Assembly (NCBI GenBank): GCA_030145965.1
Contig: JASKZT010000137.1
Coordinates: 1 to 6,072 of the forward strand
Direction: 5' to 3'
Origin: Ornithinimicrobium sp.
GTDB taxonomy: Bacteria; Actinomycetota; Actinomycetes; Actinomycetales; Dermatophilaceae
DNA length: 6,072 nt
Shown: piece after piece, positions 1-6,072 of the stretch
How positions within the stretch are numbered: position 1 is the stretch's first letter
Layout: the number at the start of each line of letters is the position of its first letter
Notes under the pieces: model-generated
What the model was told of the DNA's origin: nothing
The model's input: the letters and a program-made list of their open reading frames with translations, nothing else
Database searches by the model: none
Made by a program: the position numbers and the translations under genes

Positions 1-2
1 AC

Positions 3-20
3 CGGTGACGGCGCTCACCG
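3..20 (-). terminator. Small hairpin overlapping the nudC stop codon (possible terminator or part of one)
   Basis: A perfect 6-bp inverted repeat, CGGTGA and TCACCG, is separated by six bases, and the nudC stop codon lies inside one arm. The stem is short, there is no T-run, and the window ends just beyond it, so what follows is not visible. It could be a weak terminator or a chance repeat in GC-rich DNA. Confidence 0.22.
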
Positions 21-941
21 CGGCCCCGCGTCCGGGTCGGGCAGCGGCCCGCCGAACCACTCCTCGACGAGCATGCGGGCGATGGACACGCGCGAGGGGA
101 GGGTGAGCCGACCCTCGGTGATGCCCGCGCGCAGCTCCTCGCGGGTGTACCAGGCGGCCGAGCGGATCTCGGCGGGGTCGACGGTGAGCTCGGTCGTGAC
201 GGCCCGGGCGCGGAAGCCCAGCATGAGCGAGGCGGGGAAGGGCCAGGGCTGGTTGCCCCGGTAGGCCAGCTGCCCCAGCTGCACGCCGACCTCCTCCTCG
301 ACCTCCCGACGGACGGCGGCCTCCATCGACTCCCCCGCCTCGACGAAGCCCGCGAGCACCGAGACCCGCCCGTCGGGCCAGGGCTGGCCGGTCGCCAGCA
401 GCAGGCGGTCCTCGTCGTCGACGACGGCCATGATCACCGCCGGGTCGGTGCGCGGGTGGTGCTCCGAGCCGTCCTGCGGGCAGCGGCGCACCCACCCGCC
501 CTGGACGACCTCGGTCCCTGCTCCGCACCGCGGGCAGTGGCCGTGGCGCCCGTGCCAGCCGTGCAGCGCGGTCGCGGTGGTGAGCAGCCCCGCCTCGGTG
601 TCGTCGAGGTCGGCCCCGACCTCGCGCAGGGAGCGCCAGCCGTCCTCGGGCCGGGGCTCGCCGCCCTCCCCGGTCTCGTCGACGGCGAGGTAGGCGACGC
701 CGTCGTGACGGCCGAGGAACCACGGGGGACGTCCGGCGTCCCCCGGCTCCGGGGCCCGCAGCACCAGCCGCACGGGGTTCCCGCACACCCGGCTGCGCCC
801 CTGCCGTACGACGAGCACGCGGGTCCTGGGGTCCTCCAGGGCACCCCTGACGGTCGCGTCGTCGCCGCGCTCGCGGGCGGACCGGTCGACGGTCGCGCGG
901 GAGAGCGCGAGGTCCAGCAGGGTCTCGTCGGGTCGGCTCAC
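15..941 (-). CDS. nudC: NAD(+) diphosphatase NudC (zinc-ribbon Nudix hydrolase, NAD-RNA decapping)
   Basis: This 308-residue protein belongs to the NudC family, which hydrolyses NAD(H) to NMN(H) and AMP in the cytoplasm and, in studied bacteria, removes NAD caps from RNA 5' ends. An N-terminal domain (about 1-125) precedes a zinc ribbon with C136, C139 and C154. The Nudix box spans 198-220 with every consensus residue: G198, E204, R212-E213, E216-E217 and G219. The NudC-specific element follows at 230-238 as NQPWPFPAS, close to the canonical SQPWPFPxS. The fourth zinc Cys is absent (CPQD at 154-157); H161 or H162 may replace it. I chose the GTG at 941 because the residues before it look non-coding and a TACAGT -10 box lies six bases upstream, which suggests a leaderless mRNA. 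The longer reading that begins at 1310 runs antisense to the neighbouring phosphotransferase gene and is rejected. That neighbour is divergent, 91 bases away. The family assignment is very secure; the start is likely. Confidence 0.95.
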   Translation of the reverse strand: MSRPDETLLDLALSRATVDRSARERGDDATVRGALEDPRTRVLVVRQGRSRVCGNPVRLVLRAPEPGDAGRPPWFLGRHDGVAYLAVDETGEGGEPRPEDGWRSLREVGADLDDTEAGLLTTATALHGWHGRHGHCPRCGAGTEVVQGGWVRRCPQDGSEHHPRTDPAVIMAVVDDEDRLLLATGQPWPDGRVSVLAGFVEAGESMEAAVRREVEEEVGVQLGQLAYRGNQPWPFPASLMLGFRARAVTTELTVDPAEIRSAAWYTREELRAGITEGRLTLPSRVSIARMLVEEWFGGPLPDPDAGPR

Positions 942-947
942 CCGGCC

Positions 948-953
948 ACTGTA
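948..953 (-). promoter_or_regulatory. -10 element of a leaderless nudC promoter
   Basis: On the minus strand the hexamer TACAGT fits the actinobacterial TANNNT consensus. It ends six bases before the GTG start, so transcription would begin at or next to the first base of the codon, and I see no convincing Shine-Dalgarno sequence there. No good -35 hexamer is visible about 17-18 bases further upstream, where the sequence is C-rich. Hexamer and spacing are seen directly; promoter function is inferred. Confidence 0.6.
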
Positions 954-965
954 GGTGCTGCCCCT

Positions 966-990
966 GACGTGGGGGACGTGCCGGTGCACC
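966..990. promoter_or_regulatory. Possible operator: GACGTG direct repeat and GGTGCACC palindrome between divergent promoters
   Basis: GACGTG occurs twice (966-971 and 975-980) with three G bases between the copies. The perfect 8-bp palindrome GGTGCACC follows at 983-990. Both sit between the candidate -10 elements of the two divergent genes, where a shared regulator could bind. No known regulator site is recognised, and short repeats like these arise easily in GC-rich DNA. Confidence 0.2.
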
Positions 991-1016
991 TCCCTCGTCG
1001 GGCCGGTCGCACCGCA

Positions 1017-1022
1017 TACGGT
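1017..1022 (+). promoter_or_regulatory. Candidate -10 element for the phosphotransferase-like gene
   Basis: TACGGT fits TANNNT and lies in the divergent gap. Its last base is seven bases before a GTG at 1030 and ten before the ATG at 1033, so the transcript would be leaderless or nearly so. A weak Shine-Dalgarno-like GTGGGG at 1021-1026 overlaps it, so translation from a longer leader is an alternative. No -35 match is obvious. Confidence 0.4.
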
Positions 1023-1032
1023 GGGGTCCGTG

Positions 1033-2568
1033 ATGCGCACGGACCTGGCCCTCGCCGCCCTCGCCAGCGCCGCGGTCCCGGGGATGAAACCGGTCGCGGT
1101 CGCGGCGGTCGCCCCCGGCGACGACGACCTCGCCGCCGGGCTGCAGTCGGCCCTCGTCGAGGACGCCACCGGGCGGCGGTGGGTCGTGCGCTGCCCCCTG
1201 AGCCCGGTCGCCGGCGCCCGGCTGCAGCGCAACGACGAGCTGGTCCGCCACCTCGCGCGCCACCTCCCCTTCAAGGTGCCGGCGGCGGCCGGCCAGGCAC
1301 CCGTGGGCAAGGACGGCGCCGCGGTCGTCTACCCCCACGTCGAGGGCAGCCCGCTGGAGCTGCGCCGGCTGCCGGCCGGTCCCGGTCTGGCCAGCGCCGT
1401 GGGCCGGGCCGTCGCGGCGGTGCACAACATCCCGCGGGCGGTCTTCGAGGAGCAGGACGTGCCCGTCTTCGAGGCCTCCGGCGCGCGCCAGCGCGCCGTC
1501 GCGGAGGTCGACCGGGCGGCCGAGACCGGACGGGTCCCCAGCGGCCTCCTCGCCCGCTGGGAGGAGGCCTTCGAGGCCGCCCCGCTGTGGCAGTTCGCGA
1601 CGACCCCGGTGCACGGGGCGTTCACCGGCTCGCGCGTCGTCGTGGCGTTCACCGACGAGGACGACGCCTCCACCGGTCGCGTCGTGGCCGTCACGGACTG
1701 GGACGAGGCGATGGTGGGCGACCCTGCCGTCGACCTCGCCGCGCTCTACGTCCAGACCTCCCGCCAGGCGTGGGACGCGGTCCTCGACAGCTACACCCTG
1801 GCGCGCGCCCACCGGCCGGACCCCTACCTCCACGCCCGTGCCCGCCTCGTGGCCGAGCTGCGCCACCTGCGCGGGCTGGCGCGCTCCGTGGCCGAGGGGG
1901 ACGAGGAGACCGCCCGTCGGGTGGTCGAGGTGCTGCGCCGCGTCGACCGGCTCACCGAGGCCGACGACTCCCTCGTGCCCGTGACCGCCCGGGCCTCCGG
2001 CACCGCCGCGCAGCCAGCGGGTGCCACGGCTGCACCGGGTGACGGCGCGGCCGAGGACGGGGACGACGCCCACGCCCTGCAGGGCCACGACGACGCGCCC
2101 GCGGCCGCCGAGGTGCCGCACGACGGCGACGACGCCACGACCGAGGTCTCCCCTCCCGAGCAGCTCGCCGACGAGGCGTACGAGGCGGGCGCCGAGGAGG
2201 AGGGCGCCGAGGAGGAGGGCGAGCACGGGCGGCGCACGGCCGAGCACGGCGACGCCGACCTGACGGTGCAGATCCCCGTCGCCGGGGCGGCCGGGGCGGG
2301 CCGTGACGGCGACGACGAGGACGGTGGGGCGGTCGTCGACGAGGCGGCCGGAACGCCCTCCGCGCAGGACGACGACGTGGCCGACGGCGCCCTCCACGAC
2401 CTCGCCGCACCTGACGGCACCCGGCCCCAGGACGACGCCGAGCCGGGGCCGACGGCGGACGACACGGACGACACGGACGACGACGCTCCGAGCGACGAGC
2501 TGCGCGACGACGAGCGCCTGCAGGAGCTCTACGGCATGCCGGCGCCGGACCGGACCGACGGTCGCTGA
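1033..2568 (+). CDS. APH-family phosphotransferase-like protein with altered catalytic loop and long acidic C-terminal tail
   Basis: This 511-residue soluble protein has two parts. Residues 1 to about 316 resemble the aminoglycoside/macrolide phosphotransferase (APH) fold. VVYPHVEGSPL matches the hinge region, AVAAVHNIP an inter-lobe helix, VHGAF (H194-G195-A196) the catalytic loop, and VTDWDEAMVGDPAVDLAALY the metal-binding segment, with D222 in place. The loop is normally HGD; here the Asp is Ala and the usual downstream Asn is also missing, so kinase activity is doubtful. Residues 317-511 are low-complexity, rich in Asp, Glu, Ala and Gly, and contain AEEEG and DDT tandem repeats. They are probably disordered, ending in the more structured-looking RLQELYGMPAPD (495-506). 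I chose the ATG at 1033 because MRTDLALAALASAAVPG looks like the family N-terminus; GTG at 1030 is the alternative, and an in-frame GTG at 955 would overlap the nudC promoter. It diverges from nudC and converges on adnB. The substrate is unknown and no resistance role is implied. Confidence 0.85.
   Translation: MRTDLALAALASAAVPGMKPVAVAAVAPGDDDLAAGLQSALVEDATGRRWVVRCPLSPVAGARLQRNDELVRHLARHLPFKVPAAAGQAPVGKDGAAVVYPHVEGSPLELRRLPAGPGLASAVGRAVAAVHNIPRAVFEEQDVPVFEASGARQRAVAEVDRAAETGRVPSGLLARWEEAFEAAPLWQFATTPVHGAFTGSRVVVAFTDEDDASTGRVVAVTDWDEAMVGDPAVDLAALYVQTSRQAWDAVLDSYTLARAHRPDPYLHARARLVAELRHLRGLARSVAEGDEETARRVVEVLRRVDRLTEADDSLVPVTARASGTAAQPAGATAAPGDGAAEDGDDAHALQGHDDAPAAAEVPHDGDDATTEVSPPEQLADEAYEAGAEEEGAEEEGEHGRRTAEHGDADLTVQIPVAGAAGAGRDGDDEDGGAVVDEAAGTPSAQDDDVADGALHDLAAPDGTRPQDDAEPGPTADDTDDTDDDAPSDELRDDERLQELYGMPAPDRTDGR
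2191..2220 (+). repeat. Perfect 15-bp tandem duplication in the acidic tail
   Basis: The unit GCCGAGGAGGAGGGC occurs twice head to tail, encoding AEEEG-AEEEG at residues 387-396 of the phosphotransferase-like protein. Because the unit is a multiple of three, gain or loss of copies changes only the length of the tail. Confidence 0.9.
2458..2484 (+). repeat. 9-bp tandem repeat encoding DDT-DDT-DDD
   Basis: GACGACACG appears twice, followed by a diverged third copy, GACGACGAC, giving Asp-rich residues 476-484. It lies close to the end of the acidic tail and keeps the reading frame. Confidence 0.85.
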
Positions 2569-2582
2569 GCCCGCCCCGACCT

Positions 2583-2620
2583 CCTGACGCCGGCGTGACC
2601 CCCGGTCAGCCGGCGTCGGG
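2583..2620. terminator. Strong hairpin between convergent genes, likely bidirectional terminator
   Basis: GACGCCGGC (2586-2594) pairs perfectly with GCCGGCGTC (2609-2617). Inside it TGACC (2596-2600) pairs with GGTCA (2604-2608), leaving a CCC loop and a single bulged G at 2595. Two further G-C pairs can extend the base across a G-T wobble. It follows the plus-strand stop by 14 bases and includes the adnB stop codon in its inner stem. There is no T-run on either strand, so it would be a tail-less terminator of the type often proposed in actinobacteria. The pairing is seen directly; termination is inferred. Confidence 0.7.
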
Positions 2621-5600
2621 CTCCGCGACCGCGTCGCCCAGCTCGGCCAGCAGACCCTCGAGCTCCGCCTCGTCCGGCAGGGGCGGCCGCACCGTCTCCC
2701 CGGAGGCGGCGTAGAAGAAGGCCGCGCGCACGACCCTGGGGTCTCGTCCGGTCAGCCGTGCGTAGGCGACGCGGTAGACCGCCAGCTGGAGGGCCCGCAC
2801 GCGCTGCTGCTCGGGCGGACCGGGTCGTCCGGTCTTCCAGTCCACGATCGTCACGCCCCCGTCGGGGTCGGCGAAGACCGCGTCGAGACGGCCACGCACG
2901 CTGCGCCCGCCGATGGCGGTCTCGACCCCGACCTCGACGGCGAGGGGGGCCCGTCCGGCCCACTCGCTGGCGAGGAAGTGACGGCGCAGCACCTCCAGGT
3001 CCTCCTCGGGCTCGTGCTCGGCCTCCGGCGGCACGAGGTCGTCGAGGTCCACGAGCGCGGCCGCCGCGTAGTGCTGCTCGACCCACGCGTGAAAGGCCGT
3101 CCCGAGGCGCGCGTGACCGGCCGGAGGGGTCGGCAGCGGGCGACGCAGCCGGGCGCGGAAACGGTCGGGGTCACGAGCGAGCTCCACGACCGCCGAGGTC
3201 GACAGGTGCCCGGGCAGCGGCACCTGCGGTGCCGCGCGCCGGGCGGTCTCGCGCTCCTGGAGGAGCTGCCGGGCCAGCTGGGCCCACGCCCCGTCGGCCC
3301 GGACCGCCGCCTCGGGCCGCGCCGCCCGGGCGGAGAGCAGCGCGGTGGCGACGTCCTGCACGTGGCGACGACGGGCCGGCGCGTCCACGGGCCAGGGGGC
3401 CGACTCCTCCTCGGCCAGCCGGGGGTTCTGGTTCTCCCTCGGGTCGTCGGGGTCCGGCATCGGCTCCCACACCCGGACGGTCGCGCCCACGCCGGCGTCG
3501 GCCCGCACCTCGTCGAGGAAGCGGGAGGTGACGCGGGGGCGCTTGCCGGTCGACCACACCGGCGCGGTGAGGAGCATCCGGTGCCGGGCCCGGGTGAGGG
3601 CGACGTAGGCGAGCCTGCGCTCCTCGCGGATGGCGTAGGCCCCTCCCTCGCGACCGAGCCGGGCGACCTCCTCGTCCAGCTCGTGCGTGTCCGCGACGGA
3701 CCGCCAGCCCAGGTCCGGGCGGTCCTCCCGGTCACCCCGGAGCGGGGTCGGCAGCCGGCCGACCCCGGTGAGCCAGCCCTTGTCGGAGCGCTCGGGCACC
3801 TGCCAGGTCGCGTCCTGGGCCCGGGCGGGCGACCCCCCGGCGGGGAAGGTCCCCTCCACCAGGCCGGGCACCGCCACGAGGTCCCACTCCAGGCCCTTGG
3901 CGGCGTGCACGGTGAGCACCTGGACCGAGCCCGCGTCCACGCTGATCTCGGCCAGCTCGGGCACCTCGGCCTCCTCGAGGCCGCGCTCGTGCTGACGGGC
4001 GGCGTCGAGCCAGTCCAGGAACCCGCCGAGGCTGACCCGGTCGGCGGCGGCGGCGAACCCGCCGGCGACGTCGGCGAGGGCGTCGAGCTGGGCACGGCCC
4101 CACGCGGGGTGCAGGTCCGGGTCCGCCGCGACCTCGAGGTCCAGCCCCAGCAGCCGCTCGGCCTCGACGACGAGGTCGGGCAGCGGCAGCCCGACGAGGG
4201 AGCGCAGCCGGCGCAGCACGCCGGAGAGCCAGGCCACCCTCGCCGCGCCCTCCGGGGACAGGTGCTCCCCGGCGGGCCCCACCCAGGTGTCGGCGGGGGG
4301 TGGGTCCAGGGCCTCCGTGAGGACGGGCGCGTGCTCGCGGCCCAGGTGCCGGGCGCCGGCCGGTGGGCGGGCCAGCTCGCGCGCCCAGGCCCACAGGGCG
4401 TCCACGTCGGCCGCGCCGAGGCGGCAGACCGGTCCGGTGAGCAGGCGCATCACCTGGTCGCCGCGCGTCGGCTCCTGCACCGCCCAGAGGAGCGCCACGA
4501 GGTCGAGGAGCTCGGGGGTGTCGAGCAGCCCACCGAGGCCGACGACCTCCACGGGCAGACCGCGCCGGCGCAGCGCGTCGACGACGACGGGGAACTGGGC
4601 GCGGGCCCGGCAGAGCACCGCCGCCGTGCGCGCCCCCGGCCGGCCCCAGTGCTCGCGCACCCAGTCGGCGACGTGCTCGGCCTCGGCCACGTGGTCGACG
4701 AGGCGGGCCACCTCGACCGTGCCGTCCTCGGCGGCCGGGCCGGCACGCAGGGTCTCGACCGGGATCCGGGTGGTGGCCTGCAGGTCGGCCGCGACGGCGT
4801 TGGCGGCCGCCAGCACGGCGCGGTCGTTGCGCCAGGACACGCTGAGGTTGAGCACCTGGGCCGGGGCGCTCCCGACGGTGAACTCCCGGGGGAAGCGGGT
4901 GAGCGTCCCGGCGCTCGCGCCGCGCCACCCGTAGATCGACTGGTGGGGGTCGCCGACGGCGGTCACCGGCAGCTCCTCCCCGGCGAAGAGCGCGCTCATG
5001 AGCACCATCTGCGCCTCGGAGGTGTCCTGGAACTCGTCCAGCAGCACCGCCCGGTAGCGGGCGCGCTCGGCGTCCGCGACGGCCGGCACGTCGCGGGCCA
5101 GGCGTGCGGCCAGCGCCATCTGGTCGCCGAAGTCGAGCGCGCCGCGTGCCGCCTTCTCGGCCCGGAAGCGGTCGACGAGCGGGTAGACGAGAGCCTGGGC
5201 CCGCAGCACCGCCCCCAGGTTGCGCCCCACGGCCCGCGGCCGGGCGCCGTCCCGCCCCGGCAGCGCCTCGAGCCGGGCCGCGACCTCCTCGACCCACCGG
5301 TGCGCGGTGGCGAGGTCGACGAGGTGCTCGCCGAGCTCGCCCGCGAGCGCCAGCACGGCCCGGACGACCGTGGACTCCGCGTAGGTCATCGCGGTCATGT
5401 CACCGTCGTGGGCGGACACGACCTCGTGGGCCAGCTGCCAGCAGGCGGCCTCGGAGAGGAGCTGGGCGTCGGGCTCGACGCCCACCCGCAGCCCGTGCTC
5501 GCTGACGATCCGACCGGCGTAGGCGTGGTAGGTGGACACGGTGGGCAGGTCGAAGGCGTCGTGCACCTCGGGCCCGCGGCCCACCTCCGCGTCACCGTCG

Positions 5601-5953
5601 GCGCCGGATCCGTCCGGGGTCCACAGGCCGGCCTCGCGCAGGGCGTCCAGCTTGGTGGCCAGCCGCTGGCCGAGCTCCAGGGCGGCCTTGCGGGTGAAGG
5701 TCAGGCCGAGCACCTCGGAGGGGTGGACGTGGCCGTTGGCGACGAGCCAGACCACCCGGGAGGCCATCGTCTCGGTCTTGCCGGACCCGGCTCCCGCGAC
5801 GACGACCGTCGGGGCGAGCGGAGCCTCGATGACCGCCGTCTGCTCGGGGGTGGGCGGCGGCGTGCCGAGGGTCTCGGCGAGCTCGGCCGCGGTGAGGTGG
5901 CGCACCGGCCCTCGTGGCCCGGCCGAGGTCGTCTGCCCCGCGGTCATGGTCAT
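2606..5953 (-). CDS. adnB: AdnB-type UvrD-like DNA helicase fused to RecB-like nuclease (double-strand-break resection)
   Basis: This 1115-residue protein is one subunit of the AdnAB motor-nuclease, which binds broken DNA ends, unwinds them by ATP-driven 3'-to-5' translocation and degrades strands to prepare recombination. All superfamily 1A motifs are present: Q motif at 35-42, Walker A AGAGSGKT (K59), motif Ia LTFTRKAA (84-91), Walker B DEFQDT (306-311), motif III VGDPHQSIYGWRG (333-345), motif IV region SWRND (373-377), motif V VHAAKGLEWD (682-691) and motif VI YVALTRAR (783-790). The C-terminal nuclease keeps H955, D1024, D1038-W-K1040 and Q1056-xxx-Y1060, so both activities look intact. 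It lacks the iron-sulfur cysteines found at the end of the upstream partner. Its length is close to mycobacterial AdnB. I chose the ATG at 5953 because it overlaps the upstream stop (ATGA) and has a GGAAGGA ribosome site; an in-frame ATG at 6010 would overlap adnA by 61 bases. PcrA/UvrD alone is excluded by the nuclease domain. Confidence 0.95.
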   Translation of the reverse strand: MTMTAGQTTSAGPRGPVRHLTAAELAETLGTPPPTPEQTAVIEAPLAPTVVVAGAGSGKTETMASRVVWLVANGHVHPSEVLGLTFTRKAALELGQRLATKLDALREAGLWTPDGSGADGDAEVGRGPEVHDAFDLPTVSTYHAYAGRIVSEHGLRVGVEPDAQLLSEAACWQLAHEVVSAHDGDMTAMTYAESTVVRAVLALAGELGEHLVDLATAHRWVEEVAARLEALPGRDGARPRAVGRNLGAVLRAQALVYPLVDRFRAEKAARGALDFGDQMALAARLARDVPAVADAERARYRAVLLDEFQDTSEAQMVLMSALFAGEELPVTAVGDPHQSIYGWRGASAGTLTRFPREFTVGSAPAQVLNLSVSWRNDRAVLAAANAVAADLQATTRIPVETLRAGPAAEDGTVEVARLVDHVAEAEHVADWVREHWGRPGARTAAVLCRARAQFPVVVDALRRRGLPVEVVGLGGLLDTPELLDLVALLWAVQEPTRGDQVMRLLTGPVCRLGAADVDALWAWARELARPPAGARHLGREHAPVLTEALDPPPADTWVGPAGEHLSPEGAARVAWLSGVLRRLRSLVGLPLPDLVVEAERLLGLDLEVAADPDLHPAWGRAQLDALADVAGGFAAAADRVSLGGFLDWLDAARQHERGLEEAEVPELAEISVDAGSVQVLTVHAAKGLEWDLVAVPGLVEGTFPAGGSPARAQDATWQVPERSDKGWLTGVGRLPTPLRGDREDRPDLGWRSVADTHELDEEVARLGREGGAYAIREERRLAYVALTRARHRMLLTAPVWSTGKRPRVTSRFLDEVRADAGVGATVRVWEPMPDPDDPRENQNPRLAEEESAPWPVDAPARRRHVQDVATALLSARAARPEAAVRADGAWAQLARQLLQERETARRAAPQVPLPGHLSTSAVVELARDPDRFRARLRRPLPTPPAGHARLGTAFHAWVEQHYAAAALVDLDDLVPPEAEHEPEEDLEVLRRHFLASEWAGRAPLAVEVGVETAIGGRSVRGRLDAVFADPDGGVTIVDWKTGRPGPPEQQRVRALQLAVYRVAYARLTGRDPRVVRAAFFYAASGETVRPPLPDEAELEGLLAELGDAVAEPDAG

Positions 5954-6072
5954 CGTTCCTGTCCTTCCGGCTGCACGGGGCAGCTGAAGCGTGCCGAGCA
6001 GGTGCGGCACGCGGGGCCGACCCGCGCGCTGAACCCGCTGCCCGCCATCCCGCCCGCCGCGTCGACGAGCAT
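5950..6072 (-). CDS. adnA: AdnA-type helicase-nuclease, C-terminal end only (window edge)
   Basis: Only the last 40 codons and the stop are inside the window; the rest lies beyond base 6072. The fragment contains CRTCSARFSC followed by PVQPEGQ. Its C-x2-C-x5-C spacing is the terminal iron-sulfur cluster signature of RecB/AddB-type nuclease domains, where a fourth Cys lies upstream, here out of view. Its TGA shares bases with the adnB ATG in an ATGA overlap, the arrangement expected for the two subunits of one heterodimer. The call rests on this signature plus the complete AdnB-like gene directly downstream. The motor domain cannot be judged from here. Confidence 0.85.
   Translation of the reverse strand: MLVDAAGGMAGSGFSARVGPACRTCSARFSCPVQPEGQER
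5962..5968 (-). promoter_or_regulatory. Ribosome binding site that fixes the adnB start
   Basis: GGAAGGA on the minus strand ends eight bases before the ATG at 5953 and lies within the last codons of the upstream gene. It is a good Shine-Dalgarno match and supports this start over the in-frame ATG at 6010. The overlap suggests that ribosomes finishing adnA can restart on adnB. Confidence 0.75.

Noticed and set aside
942..1310. N-terminal extension of nudC up to base 1310
   Set aside because: It would lie antisense to the phosphotransferase-like gene and across the divergent promoter, and it has no NudC-family similarity. The GTG at 941 with its -10 box explains the start better.
456..2042. 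Long plus-strand open frame of 528 codons spanning nudC and the phosphotransferase-like gene
   Set aside because: It is antisense to nudC, then runs out of frame through the phosphotransferase-like gene. The product is Arg/Gly/Pro-rich without recognisable motifs, a typical high-GC shadow frame.
1824..2474. Minus-strand 216-codon Ser/Ala-rich open frame
   Set aside because: It is the complement of the acidic-tail repeats (GAC/GAG codons read as serine-rich sequence), with no motif and no visible ribosome site.
1033..2568. Antibiotic resistance kinase
   Set aside because: Resemblance to APH enzymes is only at fold level, the catalytic Asp is missing, and there is no mobile or resistance context.
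2758..3531. Plus-strand 257-codon Arg/Pro-rich open frame opposite adnB
   Set aside because: It is antisense to the adnB nuclease region, and its low-complexity composition is typical of shadow frames. No start signals are seen.
3732..5297. Minus-strand 521-codon Arg/Gly-rich open frame inside adnB
   Set aside because: It is a different frame of the same strand as adnB, which has complete helicase and nuclease motifs across this whole region.
5951..6010. adnB start at the in-frame ATG at 6010
   Set aside because: It would overlap adnA by 61 bases and add 19 residues read from codons of the adnA iron-sulfur region. The ATG at 5953 has a good ribosome site and an ATGA overlap.

Overview
The window is very GC-rich and almost entirely coding. 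Third codon positions are strongly G/C-biased, one start codon is GTG, promoters look leaderless, and a cognate adnA-adnB pair is present. Together these point to a high-GC actinomycete. A member of the Intrasporangiaceae or Ornithinimicrobium-like Micrococcales is a reasonable guess, but the genus cannot be fixed from this stretch.

Layout, left to right. (1) 15-941, minus strand: nudC, a zinc-ribbon Nudix NAD(H) pyrophosphatase / NAD-RNA decapping enzyme, which appears to be read from a leaderless promoter. (2) 942-1032: a short divergent promoter region with -10 candidates for both flanking genes, a GACGTG direct repeat and an 8-bp palindrome. (3) 1033-2568, plus strand: an APH-fold phosphotransferase-like protein in which the usual catalytic-loop Asp (HGD) is replaced by Ala (HGA). 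It carries a tail of about 195 residues, highly acidic and repeat-bearing, ending in an ordered-looking motif. (4) 2583-2620: a strong hairpin between convergent genes, probably a bidirectional terminator. (5) 2606-5953, minus strand: a complete AdnB-type UvrD helicase fused to a RecB-type nuclease. (6) 5950-6072, minus strand: the last 40 codons of the upstream gene, ending in a CxxCx5C iron-sulfur signature that identifies it as the partner AdnA-type subunit.

Togetherness. adnA and adnB overlap by 4 bases (ATGA) and are almost certainly co-transcribed and translationally coupled. Their products form the heterodimeric motor-nuclease that resects double-strand breaks for homologous recombination. 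From memory of mycobacteria, the order adnA-adnB-(ion channel gene)-nudC-uvrD2 is recognisable. Here the phosphotransferase-like gene, on the opposite strand, occupies the position between adnB and nudC. I see no mobile element, CRISPR array, tRNA or rRNA, and no clearly new multi-gene system. The most unusual item is the phosphotransferase-like protein with the altered catalytic loop and acidic tail. No gene-free stretch exceeds 300 bases.
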